Shown: positions 1-10,900 of the stretch, in pieces
How positions within the stretch are numbered: position 1 is the stretch's first letter
How the letters are laid out: each line of letters opens with the position of its first letter
Assembly: GCA_004794785.1 (NCBI GenBank)
Contig: SJOL01005652.1
Location: forward strand, 172,551-236,550
Length of the DNA: 64,000 nucleotides
Source of the DNA: Opisthorchis felineus
Lineage: Eukaryota > Platyhelminthes > Trematoda > Opisthorchiida > Opisthorchiidae
Reading direction: 5' to 3'
The notes under the pieces: model-generated
Told to the model about the DNA's origin: nothing
Databases searched by the model: none
The model's input: the letters and a program-made list of their open reading frames with translations, nothing else
Made by a program: the position numbers and the translations under genes

Positions 1-1
1 C

Positions 2-184
2 GTCATAGGGATTATCTTTGGGGATATCTTCCAACAGATCATTTACTTCTGTTGCTGCTTCACTAGGAAGATGCTGGAAGACATAGGAAAAACGGGTGGT
101 TTGGGAGGTGATGCGTCGAGTAGTAAAAACAGCTTCGACCTGGTGAAACCACACCCTGGGATGGCGGGGATTATAGTCTGGTAA
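2..184 (+). CDS. possible 3' end of an unidentified membrane-protein gene
   Basis: A frame is open from the window edge to a TAA at 182-184 (about 60 codons). It begins with a hydrophobic stretch (VIGIIFGDIFQQIIYF) followed by a Cys cluster (CCCF) and a polar tail rich in Lys, Ser and Gly, as in the last membrane span and cytoplasmic tail of a membrane protein. The sequence CTG|GTAAAC at 178-186 could instead be a splice donor, making this an internal exon. Its phase at that donor (two bases into a codon) does not fit the RNF19-like exon at 7522, so it is not simply the preceding exon of that gene. An open frame of this length can arise by chance, so the call is weak. Confidence 0.3.
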   Translation, partial: VIGIIFGDIFQQIIYFCCCFTRKMLEDIGKTGGLGGDASSSKNSFDLVKPHPGMAGIIVW

Positions 185-885
185 ACCGATGCTAACTGCA
201 TTCTCGACTAAATCCGATGAATCAAAGTGTGCATCCATAATGACCGGGCAAAACAAAAAAACTACGACGACTTGAAAGAAAAAGTTAAAAAAATATCTAG
301 AAAGACCCGGGCTCACCAAATTTGTAGCGGTCTGGGTACCCAAAAGCTACTTTAGGAGGAGTGTGCGGCAAAGAAATAAATATACTTACTTTGAATTGAG
401 TACACAATAATGAAAAGGATCGAATGGAACAGACTCACTAAGAATTGTTTTCTTTAAAGTAGTTCGTCGTTGGCCCAGGTCAGCGAACAAATAATAATCC
501 GATCATGGATGTCCAGGGGTCTTTCTTCGGACAGCTTTCACATACAATAAACTCCGAAGACAGTCCGGAATGTTTTGATATCAAAGTTAGCACATGAAGC
601 TCGCGAATGACCGCTGTAAGCGCGAGCGAAATGAGAAGAGAAAGTCGGAGCGCGTGACCACGCCTGAATTGCATGTAAATTGTACAAGTGCGCGTTTTTG
701 TGGTTTTGCGTACTTAAACAAAGAAAGTTTATGCCATTGATGAAATACGTAACGTTATGATGAAAGCAAAAGAAAAGTAAAAACACCTAACGAGCAGCAG
801 CATCTGTTGGTTTACTTTCCAATCACCCCCTTTGTGTTGTGGCCACGGGATCTTCATCCCTACCCTGGTGACGACACCAAATGTA
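185..885. other. no recognisable gene
   Basis: Short overlapping frames on both strands, none with a recognisable domain. I see no repeat shared with the rest of the window. Confidence 0.5.
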
Positions 886-1196
886 AGGAGGAAAGCCCTT
901 TGCCTGGGATTTGCTTTTTAGAAAAATGCCAACTAAACAGCTACAGACTTTTGGACGGGAAAGTCAAACGCTCATTCGCACGTTGTTTTTAAAAACTGAA
1001 TATCCGTCTTCTTCTTGAACGCGTCTACTTGAACTCTCCCGGATATTCATAGACTATCACGCGATTGCAGGCGAAAACTGCAAAGTAGTTCCACAAATTC
1101 CGTAATAGATCCCACCTTCCATTAGATCAATGCGGAGTTACGCGAACAGCCATGTTACTTGCATGCCTCCTCAATAGTATCCACCGTTACACTAGT
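886..1196 (+). repeat. unclassified ~300 bp dispersed repeat, copy 1 of 3
   Basis: This stretch matches 6968-7277 and 43283-43592 along its length. Shared landmarks in order are a GCCAACTAAAC block, a long T run after TTCGCACG, TCTTCTTGAAC, CCTGGATATTCAT-like sequence, TCCACAAATTCCGTAAT, CCACCTTCCATTAGATC, and a CCACCGTTACAC end. There is no coding frame and no clear tRNA A/B box pair, so it may be a SINE or another non-autonomous element. The strand is arbitrary. Confidence 0.7.
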
Positions 1197-3149
1197 GGCC
1201 CGGTGCAGACCGCAAGACGCTAATTGTGAGAAAAAACGAGTTAAATGGTTAAAGCGCATAAACTGAGGAAGGATGGACTGTCAATGCAAGCGAGAAAATA
1301 GTATGAAACAATTTAAAGATTTTATTCCAGGATTTCTCTGCCTCTCCGCGTGAAATATGTACAATTCGACGTTTATAAAATGAATATGGAAACTTAACAT
1401 CACAAAACATATCCACGTACCTTCAAATGCCCTCCATCGTCCTGCCTTTCTTCGCACAACCTGTTTCTGACTACCCACATCAATTCTTCTAATAAAAGTG
1501 TTGGCAGGAACTCAACATTTGTGTTTTCGGAAATTTTGATTCAAACTTTACTATGGTCTTGGATGTTTATACATATCCAAGACTTTTCGCACTCAGCACT
1601 TTAAGTTGCTTTCATCTTGGTTAATCATATTTTTATGCTGTATATGACTGTCAGCAAAAGCAGTAGTGTCCTATGAAGAAACGCGCTAACGAGGAAAGTC
1701 GAAAAGAAGTCGGACGACGTCCCTCGGATTTGAGCCGCAAACCAACAGGTGTCTGCGCCCAAGCTTATCCCATTAGGCCATGGAGCCGCGAACGGCCATT
1801 GGTGCAAACCTTTTGCTAACCAGTAGCCGTATGTTTCGGCATGGGTCACTGACTCGGGTCAGCCAATCATTTGCTTGAGTTTGGCTTGTGCATGAATCGG
1901 CTACCAAACAGGTTGGAGGATTCTTTCTAGTGAGTCTTACCTTCACCTTCGTGGGGCCACGCAGGATATACTACAATTTGACAACTAATACATGTATCAA
2001 GTTAACTTCTATTGCGGATTCACGAATTGATACACAGGGTCGGGGCTTTCGCCCAATATTCCCGGGTCGAGTTTGCTCTTGTTCAGCAGATTACGTCCAA
2101 CTGGCCTAAACCGCTCTTTAAGTTCGCTCGACCTTATTATTGTTATCAATGTCACGTTCTCCAATATGAGGTTAATAGGAAAGTGATACTTTTGTTTCCA
2201 GACATCTATAACGAAGGTTAACTGCAAACCCAATTATTTCTTTGCTAAATAACAGATTAAAATCGGAGCTTTCAGTTGTTTTCAATTTATTTAATGTGTT
2301 TTTGTTGTGGATGGCTGTTAGCATGGCCGATGGTTTCTTGTACTGAAATCTATCTTAAGAATAGTGTTATTTCTCGTGTTATCCATTATGAGATTTTTGG
2401 TTTACAACTGTCTTCCCAAGCAGGCGAAAGTGTCAAAGCTGAGGAAACGAAATGACTAACTCAAATCTTGTCGTTCGTTTATTGGCCGAAGAAGGTGGGA
2501 AAAAAGACTCCAGGATCAAAACGTGGTCGGTTCACGCGGCAACCCCGGTACGCAGCTTGGTCCACTGGGATACCCTAGTGGACGATTTTTCAAAGCATAT
2601 GGTGAAAGGCTTTCTGATTCCACAGCCGTGACCCCGTGGTCCGTTACCGACCAGCAGGAACCAGTATAAATCGAGAAGCTGGTGCTGGATCGGACCTTGA
2701 GGCTTGAAGATTGATTTCGAGATGCCTGGGGCTGTCTGCACTGACTGACCCGCTGACATTACGGCCGAATCCTAACGATCGGGCCTACAAGAAGAGAGCT
2801 ATTATTGGAGAATAGAAAGTGTGTAAAAGAAAAAGAAGGATAGTTTTAGCAGTAGCCTGCTGTATGCAGCAAGTAAGACGACCCGGCCGATGACTCCGAA
2901 CGGCAGCCGATGTGGCTCGACAGTACTTTTACTTGTAGGAATCATGGTTTTACGTGTGCTTGGATAATACCCTGGCACCCAGAACTGGACAAGAGGACAA
3001 TTAGGGTTATCAACCGGATCTTTCAGCTCAAAAGCCTAACCGCAAGGCAGCGATGGTTTGGCGTCAGACCGTCAGAGCAGCCTACCTTTTAAAGGAGCAA
3101 GTTACCACGCACATGGAGGACTAGGAGACTGGGTTAGTTAGACTTTTAC
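1197..3149. other. no recognisable gene
   Basis: Only short frames on both strands. The right end (about 2900-3149) could contain decayed 5' sequence of the LINE that follows, but I cannot show it. Confidence 0.4.
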
Positions 3150-4728
3150 CCACTGATCAATCTGATATGACAAACTTCGAATGCTGCAGCTCTCTCCAGC
3201 CGAATGGGGCTCCTCGACCGTCATCCCAGTTTCCAAAAAAGGTGCAAGAACGTCATGTGAAAACCATCTTGGTATCAGCCTGGTATCTGTCACATATATG
3301 GTGCTCTCTGGCATTATTTTGAGCAGGTTAACGGATTATCGGGAGAGACAGATTCGTGAGAATCAAGCTGGGTTTCGCCCTGGTCGAGGATGCATCGACC
3401 ATATCTTTACCTTGAGACAAATTCTTGAACAGCGCCACTCCTTCAGATGTCCCACGTTGGGCGCTCTTCCTGATTTGAAAACTGCTTTTGATTCTGTCGA
3501 TCGTCAGCAACTTTGGCAGTGTCTGGCGATCAAAGGTGTCCCTTCCAAATTTCTATCCCTCATGAGGGCACTGTATACGAATTCCTGTGGGTGCATACGA
3601 GTATACGGAAAGCTCTCGCCACGTCCACTGGTGTAAGGCAAGGCTGTCCTCTTTCTCCTTTCCTCTTCAACTTTGTTATTGATATGCTGCTTGAAATTTC
3701 CTTGCCTGCCTCTGAAACCTCGGGAGTGAAGTGCTCCCGGGACGTTCGTTCACAGACATTGAGTATGCAGACGACATTGCTCTCCTTGGTTCAGATCCTT
3801 CCCAAATGCAAACGATTTTAAATAACCTAAATAACTCTGCCGCACGGTTTGGCATGCGCTTCACACCTTCAAAGTGTAAAGTGCTGCTGCAAGACTGGGT
3901 GGAATCAGACCCAAAAGTCATGCTTGCAGGCGAGCCAATCGACGTGTTTACCTGAGCAGCTGTATAAGTTCCGGTGGACTGACTGGAGATGAGATTATTT
4001 CTTAAATCGGAAAGGCCAGGGCAGCTTTTGCCAACCTCCGACACATATAGTGCCGACGTGACGTGAGCTTGTCTGTCAGGGGAAGAGTTTACACTGCGGT
4101 GGTGCGATCCATACTGCTTTATGGATCGGAGACGTGGCCCCTACGCGCAGAGGACATACGGAAGATGTCAGCGTTTGACCATCGGTGTCTTCGAAGCACT
4201 GGTGAGGTCTGGTGGGAACATCGGATTAGTAATGCTGAGGTACGCCAGATGGTCTTAGGAAGAAGGAACTCTCCTGCGATAGATGAATTACTCACGCTTC
4301 ATAGGCTGCGCTGGTTGGGACATGTACTCCGCATGCCAGAAGACCGTCTGCCTCGCAGAGCTCTTTTTTCTACTCCTGTGCTGAGTGAAAGCCACCGAGA
4401 GGTGTCTACGGAGTACGAAAACACTAACCAGTAAACTTAGTCGGGTGGGCAACTGCCGCCTCCCTGGATGGGGGCCCCAGGACTCAAATCACCAGTGGTT
4501 AATAACATTGGCAGAAATGGCCCAATCGCGCAGTTAGTGGTGCATCAAAGCCAATATTTTCAATGCGTAGCTACCCGATTACCGAATTAACTGAACATGC
4601 CACGCCTCCAATGCTTGTCTGTATATCCCACACTCTCCCATTTTCCTTTGACCGAAACTCTAGCAGGTGTAACCAATGTGCCTATGGTACACGGTTTATA
4701 GCTGATAAGTTGAATTGATTGATTGATT
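3150..4728 (+). pseudogene. non-LTR (LINE) retrotransposon, RT and C-terminal region, disabled
   Basis: Reverse transcriptase remnants are clear: NQAGFRPGRGCIDHIFTLRQ and LKTAFDSVD (motif A region) near 3361-3500, GVRQGCPLSPFLFNF (motif B) near 3629-3672, and YADDIALL (motif C, YADD codons 3764-3775). After them come GMRFTPSKCKVLLQDW and the C-terminal block LLYGSETWPL...RLRWLGHVLRMP near 4060-4400, typical of RTE/CR1-like LINEs. The frame shifts near 3620 and 3740 and stops at 3953, so it cannot make one protein. The 3' end runs to an ATTG tandem tail at 4713-4728, as expected for LINE 3' ends. The 5' end and endonuclease domain are missing or unrecognisable. It lies upstream of the first located RNF19-like exon. 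Confidence 0.85.
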
Positions 4729-6080
4729 CCTACACCATATCGTCGGCTAAAAACAGCAAAATTCACCAGGTTTTATGCTTCCCAGGTGCAGAAGACGCTG
4801 GAGTTTTTCCATGGTTCTCACCTCAAGAAGATATGACTTTTCTGAAGAAGTGCTTTATTTGGTAATGACAAGGAAATCAGCCGAACTGATATAGCAGTAG
4901 TAAGTAACAGTGAGCAATAGTGAATAGTCTGAGGATCTAAATGCGGTCAGTTATCGGTGGATCGCGTGATAGCAGGGGCATGTCTACTTTACGATTTCAT
5001 ACGGGTCTTGTGCTACTGATGCATCCGACTGCAAAACGTATCCTTCATTGGTAGTCTATACTTCTTTAATCTCCTGTTTGAAGATTCCCGTGGGTTATCC
5101 TACCGTTAAACTATTCCCTTTGTTCAGTTTCGCACTCTCGGCGGTACGTTTGGGACCTGTATTTCAGGCTGACAGTTTGAGGCTATAGAAGAGGCTGCCC
5201 AAAGTGATTATTCATCCTTGCTTAGACATGCGCCCTGCCGCTCGAAGAAGGTCTTTGTTCCTGGGTGAGGCAGCTTGTATGCCCTGAAGTACTATTGTCA
5301 ATAAATGGCTTCTGAATACTTTATTATTTGCAGCTCAATTAATTTTGCTGGCCAGAATTGCTCTGCCGTTGTGTCGGCCGACTGGAGAACACCGTGACAC
5401 TCTGTAACGGCCGGAACTATGGGTAATGCGGAAGATAGTGCTCGCGGTTCTTCGCCTGCAAATTACTTGAGAAATTTTCGACTTTTGCGACGACTGACCC
5501 ATGGTAAGTTCCAGTAACCAATGTTTTCGGGTGATGTCGGGAATATCATACTTACCAGTATACATAACCCCTGATGATAAGAGAATGATCTCATCATAAT
5601 GCGGAAAATGCTGCCATGGGAATGGGCTCAGTCCTATAAATCCACGCGTGTTCTGTTCCTAGATGTGGTATGGCAGGTCGTAAGCAACTCATGTATAACC
5701 AGCTAGGTAGCAGGATCAAGGGATCTGCTTTGAAAAGAACGGGTGTTCGCTTATATCCATCCCTGGATCGAGTAATTCCGGCCCAGCCCAGTCTCTTGAG
5801 CCCTTCCCAGAAGTAATAGGTTCAAGGAACGAGCGCATCCCACGCTTGGCTACGATCCAACCAATCCGTAACGCCCATCTTACAGTGAGCGTTGCAGTAG
5901 CTAGCTGGAGCAAAATAGATGGGTAAACAAGTAGATACGACAATTGATTCAAACCATGCCTTTGAACAGGCAGACTATTACTGGTTTGGGCAGTGGCACT
6001 TCCCAGAGCGACAGTCGGAACTGGCTACACAAATCACTAACACTATGTGTGCATGTGCTAACCAGCTATAGACGTAATAC
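4729..6080. other. no recognisable gene
   Basis: No coding domain or repeat family of this window recognised. Confidence 0.45.
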
Positions 6081-6235
6081 ACTACTCATAAGGTGGTTGA
6101 AAACTTTTCGACAGCCCACGACCGATTTTGCCCTTCTTGGGGCTCATCAGTTAGGCGCAGCCCCCGAGTTTCCTTCAAACTTCTGATCTGATTGAACCTA
6201 AATTGCACGAAGTTGGAGAAGTACACTCATCTTGA
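6081..6235 (-). mobile_element. hammerhead-bearing short element, minus-strand part
   Basis: This is the 3' portion of the same short element as at 22412-22705 and 60985-61395, read on the minus strand. It ends in ACTACTCATAAGGT (plus-strand view) and contains the hammerhead at 6114-6156. It is joined head to head with a plus-strand body fragment at 6236-6385. It has no protein-coding capacity of its own in this part. Confidence 0.65.
6114..6156 (-). ncRNA. type I hammerhead ribozyme-like motif, core damaged
   Basis: On the minus strand: CUGAUGA (complement of 6144-6150), a perfect four-pair stem II (GCCC/GGGC, loop CAAGAA), then AAAA where GAAA is required, then UCGGUC^GUGGGC. The stem I partner GCCUAA precedes the core. 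The lost G of GAAA should abolish or strongly reduce cleavage. The motif is recognised by comparison with the better copy at 50233-50275. Confidence 0.65.
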
Positions 6236-6385
6236 TATCTAGAATATTGTACCAACTGAAACATGAGGCGGCCTGGTGCAGCAAATTCAGTTGCTCTAAA
6301 ACATCATAAACGAGAGATACAGCTGGGTTCCAGCTGAGTCTCCCGTCAAGACCAAATTAGTATGCAAATGAATGTATTCTGCTAG
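6236..6385 (+). repeat. body fragment of the hammerhead-bearing element, inverted relative to its neighbour
   Basis: Plus-strand sequence from GTACCAACTGAAACATGAGG through GGTTCCAGCTGAGTCTCCCGTC to GCAAATGAATGTATT. It matches the bodies at 22795-22960 and 61115-61260. It has no hammerhead of its own. Confidence 0.65.
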
Positions 6386-6770
6386 CCAGCTAGTTTTATT
6401 CTTGGGACAGAGAGCACACTTTTTATTAATTTAAGGAGGCCAGTTCACATAAATAGCAGGAAATGGAAGTTTATACATTTGACAGCCTCGCAGAAGGCAT
6501 ATCCAAGCATATGTATCCGTATCGTCTACCAGGAATGTAATTTTATCGTCGCCCGAGAATGGCATTGATATTGTTTTGCACCAAAAAGCACAGTGCTCGT
6601 TTGTCATTGTTTTTTCCACAAAACTGGCCGTAGGCCGATTGGTATACTTTCCAATTTTGACGGCTGTATTTCACGGGAACATGATGGTGACAACGTTTGC
6701 AACCTAATTGTCAAGCTCGACTAACGGATCAATAGCCAGCTGGCCTACTACCAGTGAAAAAAATTATAAA
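6386..6770. other. no recognisable gene
   Basis: Short frames only; ends at an A-rich run that belongs to the 3' end of the following SINE. Confidence 0.4.
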
Positions 6771-6771
6771 C

Positions 6772-6955
6772 ATCGTTTAACTGTAGCACCTTTTCGGTGC
6801 TTAGCTGCCATGCCACCCGAAGGAAGCACAAGGGCTGAGGTGCTGCCAGGTTGCCCAGGCCTAGACAAGTGCAGTCGAGATGCAGAGGTTGGATTCGAAC
6901 CGCTGACCTCTCGGTCAGTAAGTTTGCGCCTTAATCACTGAGCTTCTCGAGCTAC
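6772..6955 (-). mobile_element. tRNA-derived SINE, copy 1
   Basis: On the minus strand this begins with a tRNA-like head. The pol III B box GGTTCGAATCC is intact (near 6892-6902) and the A box is degraded. A conserved tRNA-unrelated body follows, including CTAGGCCTGGGCAACCTGGC and TGGCATGGCAGC, and it ends in an A/T-rich tail near 6760. Four further copies are at 12917-13110, 33259-33432, 42461-42643 and 47743-47915. Confidence 0.85.
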
Positions 6956-6967
6956 CAGTGAACTACT

Positions 6968-7277
6968 AGTGAACGCACCCTTCGCTGCGAAGTTGTTTAT
7001 TAGAAAACGCCAACTAAACGGTTACAGACTATTGGACAGGAAGGTTAAACTCTCATTTGCATGTTGTTTTTAAAAACGGAATATCCATCTTCTTCTCGAA
7101 CGCGTCTTCTTGAACTCTCCTGGATATTCATTGACTATCGCACAATTGCAAGCAAAAACTGTAAAGTAGTTCCACAAATTCCGTAATAAATCCCACCTTC
7201 CATTAGATCAAGACGAAGTTACGAGAACACACATACTACTCGCATGCGTCATCAGTAGTACCCACCGTTACACCAAT
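6968..7277 (+). repeat. unclassified ~300 bp dispersed repeat, copy 2 of 3
   Basis: Closest to 886-1196, sharing the same blocks in the same order, including TCTTGAACTCTCCTGGATA, ACTGTAAAGTAGTTCCACAA and CCACCTTCCATTAGATCAAG. It also carries the CTTCGCTGCGAAGTTGTTTATTAG segment shared with copy 3. It lies about 240 bp upstream of the first located RNF19-like exon. Confidence 0.75.
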
Positions 7278-7521
7278 ATTCCGGTACATTTCCAACAACC
7301 ATTGGCTTACTTGAGCAGTCATCTTATTACTGGTGAGTGGTTAGAACGCTTTTGCTGTCTTTCCTTGCAGAGGGCGTGATGATTACCAATTGTATTTAGT
7401 AACTTTGTTGGGACAGCCGAGATATTGTCAAGGATGATGCGACTCCCATAGGATGGCGCCCGTATTTTCACACTACTACCTTTCGTCCAATTAACTCAGT
7501 AATAACTGTTTTGTGCCCTAG

Positions 7522-7942
7522 GTAAACGTTCCACCGTTGAGACAGTTGAAGCTCCAAGCGTTCTAATCCAGCGCCCTGATCATGACGGTGAATGCCCGGT
7601 TTGTTGCCTTCCGGTCACTGTCTTACTGGAGTCCTCAGGATGTTGTCACATGGCGTGTGTGCCTTGCTGGGTGACTTTTATATGCACAGAAATTGAAAAC
7701 TTTGCCATGTCCCGGTTGACTTGCATCGGTTGCAAAAAAGCACTAAGCACTAGTACCGTGCTTCGTGTGCTCACCATACCAATCGGGAATTCGGCCGCCT
7801 TTGGACTTTGTATGAACAACCCACTTCAGCTTACGACCATACAAACACATTGTTTAAAAATGCTGTCCCGATACGAGGAATTTCTTCTCCACAGTGCCGT
7901 ATCTGATGAGCCAGATTTTCGCTGGTGTCCTAATGGCTGTGG
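7522..7942 (+). CDS. RNF19: RNF19-like RBR E3 ubiquitin ligase, RING1 exon
   Basis: This is the first located exon of a RING-between-RING E3 ligase, which takes ubiquitin from an E2 onto a RING2 cysteine and passes it to substrate. The acceptor is TTTTGTGCCCTAG (ends 7521) and the donor is G|GTGAGT (7943). RING1 is visible: ECPVC with C-x2-C, then CCHMACVPCW, then LTCIGC. After it, RYEEFLLHSAVSDEPDFRW and CPNGCG start the IBR, matching the YEEF...RWCP run of RNF19. About 20 residues between LTCIGC and RYEEF are extra compared with human RNF19A as I know it. The exon needs one base from an upstream exon that I did not find. It ends two bases into a codon and fits the exon at 14127. Later exons add the two membrane spans that separate RNF19 from other RBR ligases. 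Confidence 0.88.
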
Positions 7943-10900
7943 GTGAGTGCCTACCATTAGTTGTTCTATCCAAACATGCTTTATTTTGTTCGTACAAGAA
8001 ACTTTTTCCTAAAGGCACTTGGCTGCATCCTGTGGTTCCTACTAGGTACCACGCTTGTCGGGATCTACAGCGTACATGCGTCAACGGTGCTTCTCGACAT
8101 TTTGACTCTTGTCACCGCTTTCCTTTCTGTTAACCATAACGACAACTCTGTAGCGCTTAGATGATGTGCATCGTATCTGACCCGTTTGGCCAGAACTATG
8201 CTACACATCCTACTAGTACACATTACCAATGATTTGCCATCCAATGATGTGTTCACGGTAATTCTGAACCCCGAAAGTTCTCTTGCTGCTAGTGCAATGC
8301 GAACGAATTCCGTCTTATCGTAGGAAGACGAACAACCGATCCTATACAAGTGTCGTACGCAGCCAAGCGGTCGTATTTAAGGGAGTTATTGTATCTTTTA
8401 AACCAGTGATTCTGTGAGAGTGGAGTTCTCAGAGAGGTGGAATCAAGGCTGAAGGTTCTTGAACCCAAGCTTCTATTGGTTGTGAACTAGCTTTCATCTT
8501 GTGCTTTGTTCGTTCCGTTATTCAATTATTGGGCTAACATAGCCTTGTAACAAAGCCACCGGGGTCTGGTAACTCAGACGCAGTTACCAGACCATCTTGA
8601 TATCCCAAAGCAAGGTGTTTGATTTTCATTCCATCTGATAACTACTTGCAATGACGTTCTATGAAGCCACGGGTGAAGTGACTCTGATTCATAGTTGCTG
8701 CTGTTTGTGGCACGAAATCCCTATAAGAACATTCCAAACTAAATATAAACTCAATATTTCGAGGTGAGCGACGGTTTCCATCATTCAAGACGACGCTTTT
8801 GCATGCATCCCACTATGGTGTAGTTTGTCCTCAGATTCCACCGCATATACCACCACGATTCACGCCCACAGTCAGTGCGCAGCATTGAAGAGCCTGCTTG
8901 AGTTGTATACAGGCCTTGTCATTATGTCCCTGGTGAGTTTGAGTGGGTTGGTCACGATACATGCTCACAGGACTCAGAAGACTCTACAGGTTTAAAACAT
9001 GGCTTGTTAGGGAATCGAGGCGTCGGTGAATATCTGAAGTATTCTGCGATTTCTAAACTATGCTAGCAGTCTGCGACACCGTTTTTCTCCTCTGTCTTCC
9101 GTAACGTAGTGCTGGCCGACCGATTGTCATTTTTCATACAACTTATCTCGCTCAGACGGAAGACAATCTGCACTGTACTATATGATGATCTAACCGTCAT
9201 TGAATGAGTGGTGGTCTTATTTTCTGCAAACACTCGTGATGTATCTGGTCCGGCGTTCACCCAGTTAACATGCTAGACCAGTGTTCAAATCAGAGTGCTT
9301 ATTGTAATGAACCAAGCGTAACGCCTTTTCGAGGATCCATTTCTCTTAGGTAGTTTCCACGTTTAGACTCGGAGTGTTCAATCGACTGGTTTTATATTTG
9401 GTGGATGATGGTAGAATGGTCCCAACTTTGGTACTTTGACAGTTAGTCAGATGAAACGATCTCGCGAGCTGTAGTTTAAAGATCATTGACCTAAGTCACT
9501 GTAAAATTTCATTAGTAGAGTTCGGTTACTGACCGCCCAACAGTGCAACACGGAAGGCTCCAGATCGAACAATAGTTTTCAAATCTCACCGGACAAAAAC
9601 TGGGTGCGTTTAGGGAAGTGCTACATTGCGAGTTAGAATATCTGTAGAAGTCTAATTAGCTGGATAGGGCCGCGCAGATCTTGGCTACATTTGAAGTCTG
9701 TACCTCTTCAGTACTCTACCCGTGACAGACTCGGGTCTGCCAGCCTGCACACGAAGTGTGATTCGGCAAATTAAGACAACTCGGCTTCCTGAAGCGCAGG
9801 GATTAATAGTGCTCCTAGGTGGACACATTGAACGACCAGTCAATACCACAGAATAGCAAGACATCAGCAAGAATAACAGGAAATTGACTTGGTACAGGAT
9901 ATGGCTGATTTCCATAGTTTCGACTACGAAATAACCCGTCAGAGAGAAGGATATATTTGAGGGGATCATTCTCCCACTCATATCATACAAATATACCGAA
10001 TCCACCTGACGCAACGAAGAAACATTAAAAAACAGGTTGGAGGAGAGCTGAAAAGCACATATGGATCATACCTCATTTTAGACCTGTGTTTGAACTGTTT
10101 GTTTCCTTGACTTGTGATTTTGGAGGGCCAGTTTAACTTAACAGACCAGCAATATCGTGTCTGCTCGCTTGTTTTAACAAAATGGACCATGTAAAATGCA
10201 AACAAACGTTTTTCTTGTTTCATTTCCATCTTCACTTTGCTCACGACTTTTTGGCAAGCAGTCTATCCATCTACGTACGCCTCCTACTCAGTTATGGCGA
10301 GACTTTTTGCACCGCTACGTTTTCCAACCCAAATGTCGAATCTTAATTGTTCCCATTGGCGCCGTAGGTGTGCGCACCAATTAAGGTCTGAAACCGTGGT
10401 AAATTCCAGTCCATGTGCCCATATAAACGTGAACAGGACGGAAAAATCAAAGTAGGTTCTCCATGTGTCACAGGATAGGAGGACGAAGCACTGAGACTTA
10501 GAAAACCCATAGATGATCGTTTCTAGACCGATATATCGAAGAAGGAATGAGGAATATGCGAAGACTCCGGGGTGTGATTCGGACTGGTTTTGACAGCCTG
10601 GGATATTTATGGGTGATGTTTTGTGCTGTGAGCTGGTGAAATAGTTTACCGATTTATAGAAATGATTGTCGGTGTTCGGTCATTGTTGCAAAACCGTGTA
10701 GCGTTTCGCCCATCAAGACAAACCATCTAGCTTAAATCCTGCCCTTATCATAACGCCCTATGAGCTACCGTAGTTTGGCAAGTGCAACGCTGCGTCTGTT
10801 TTCCACATCGTGCGTGCACTGGTGCTGTAGTCAAAGCACCTGACTGATTCTTATCGAGTGCTAGTAAGGCAGTGAAAGGACTGTGGTGTTGGAGAGGACT

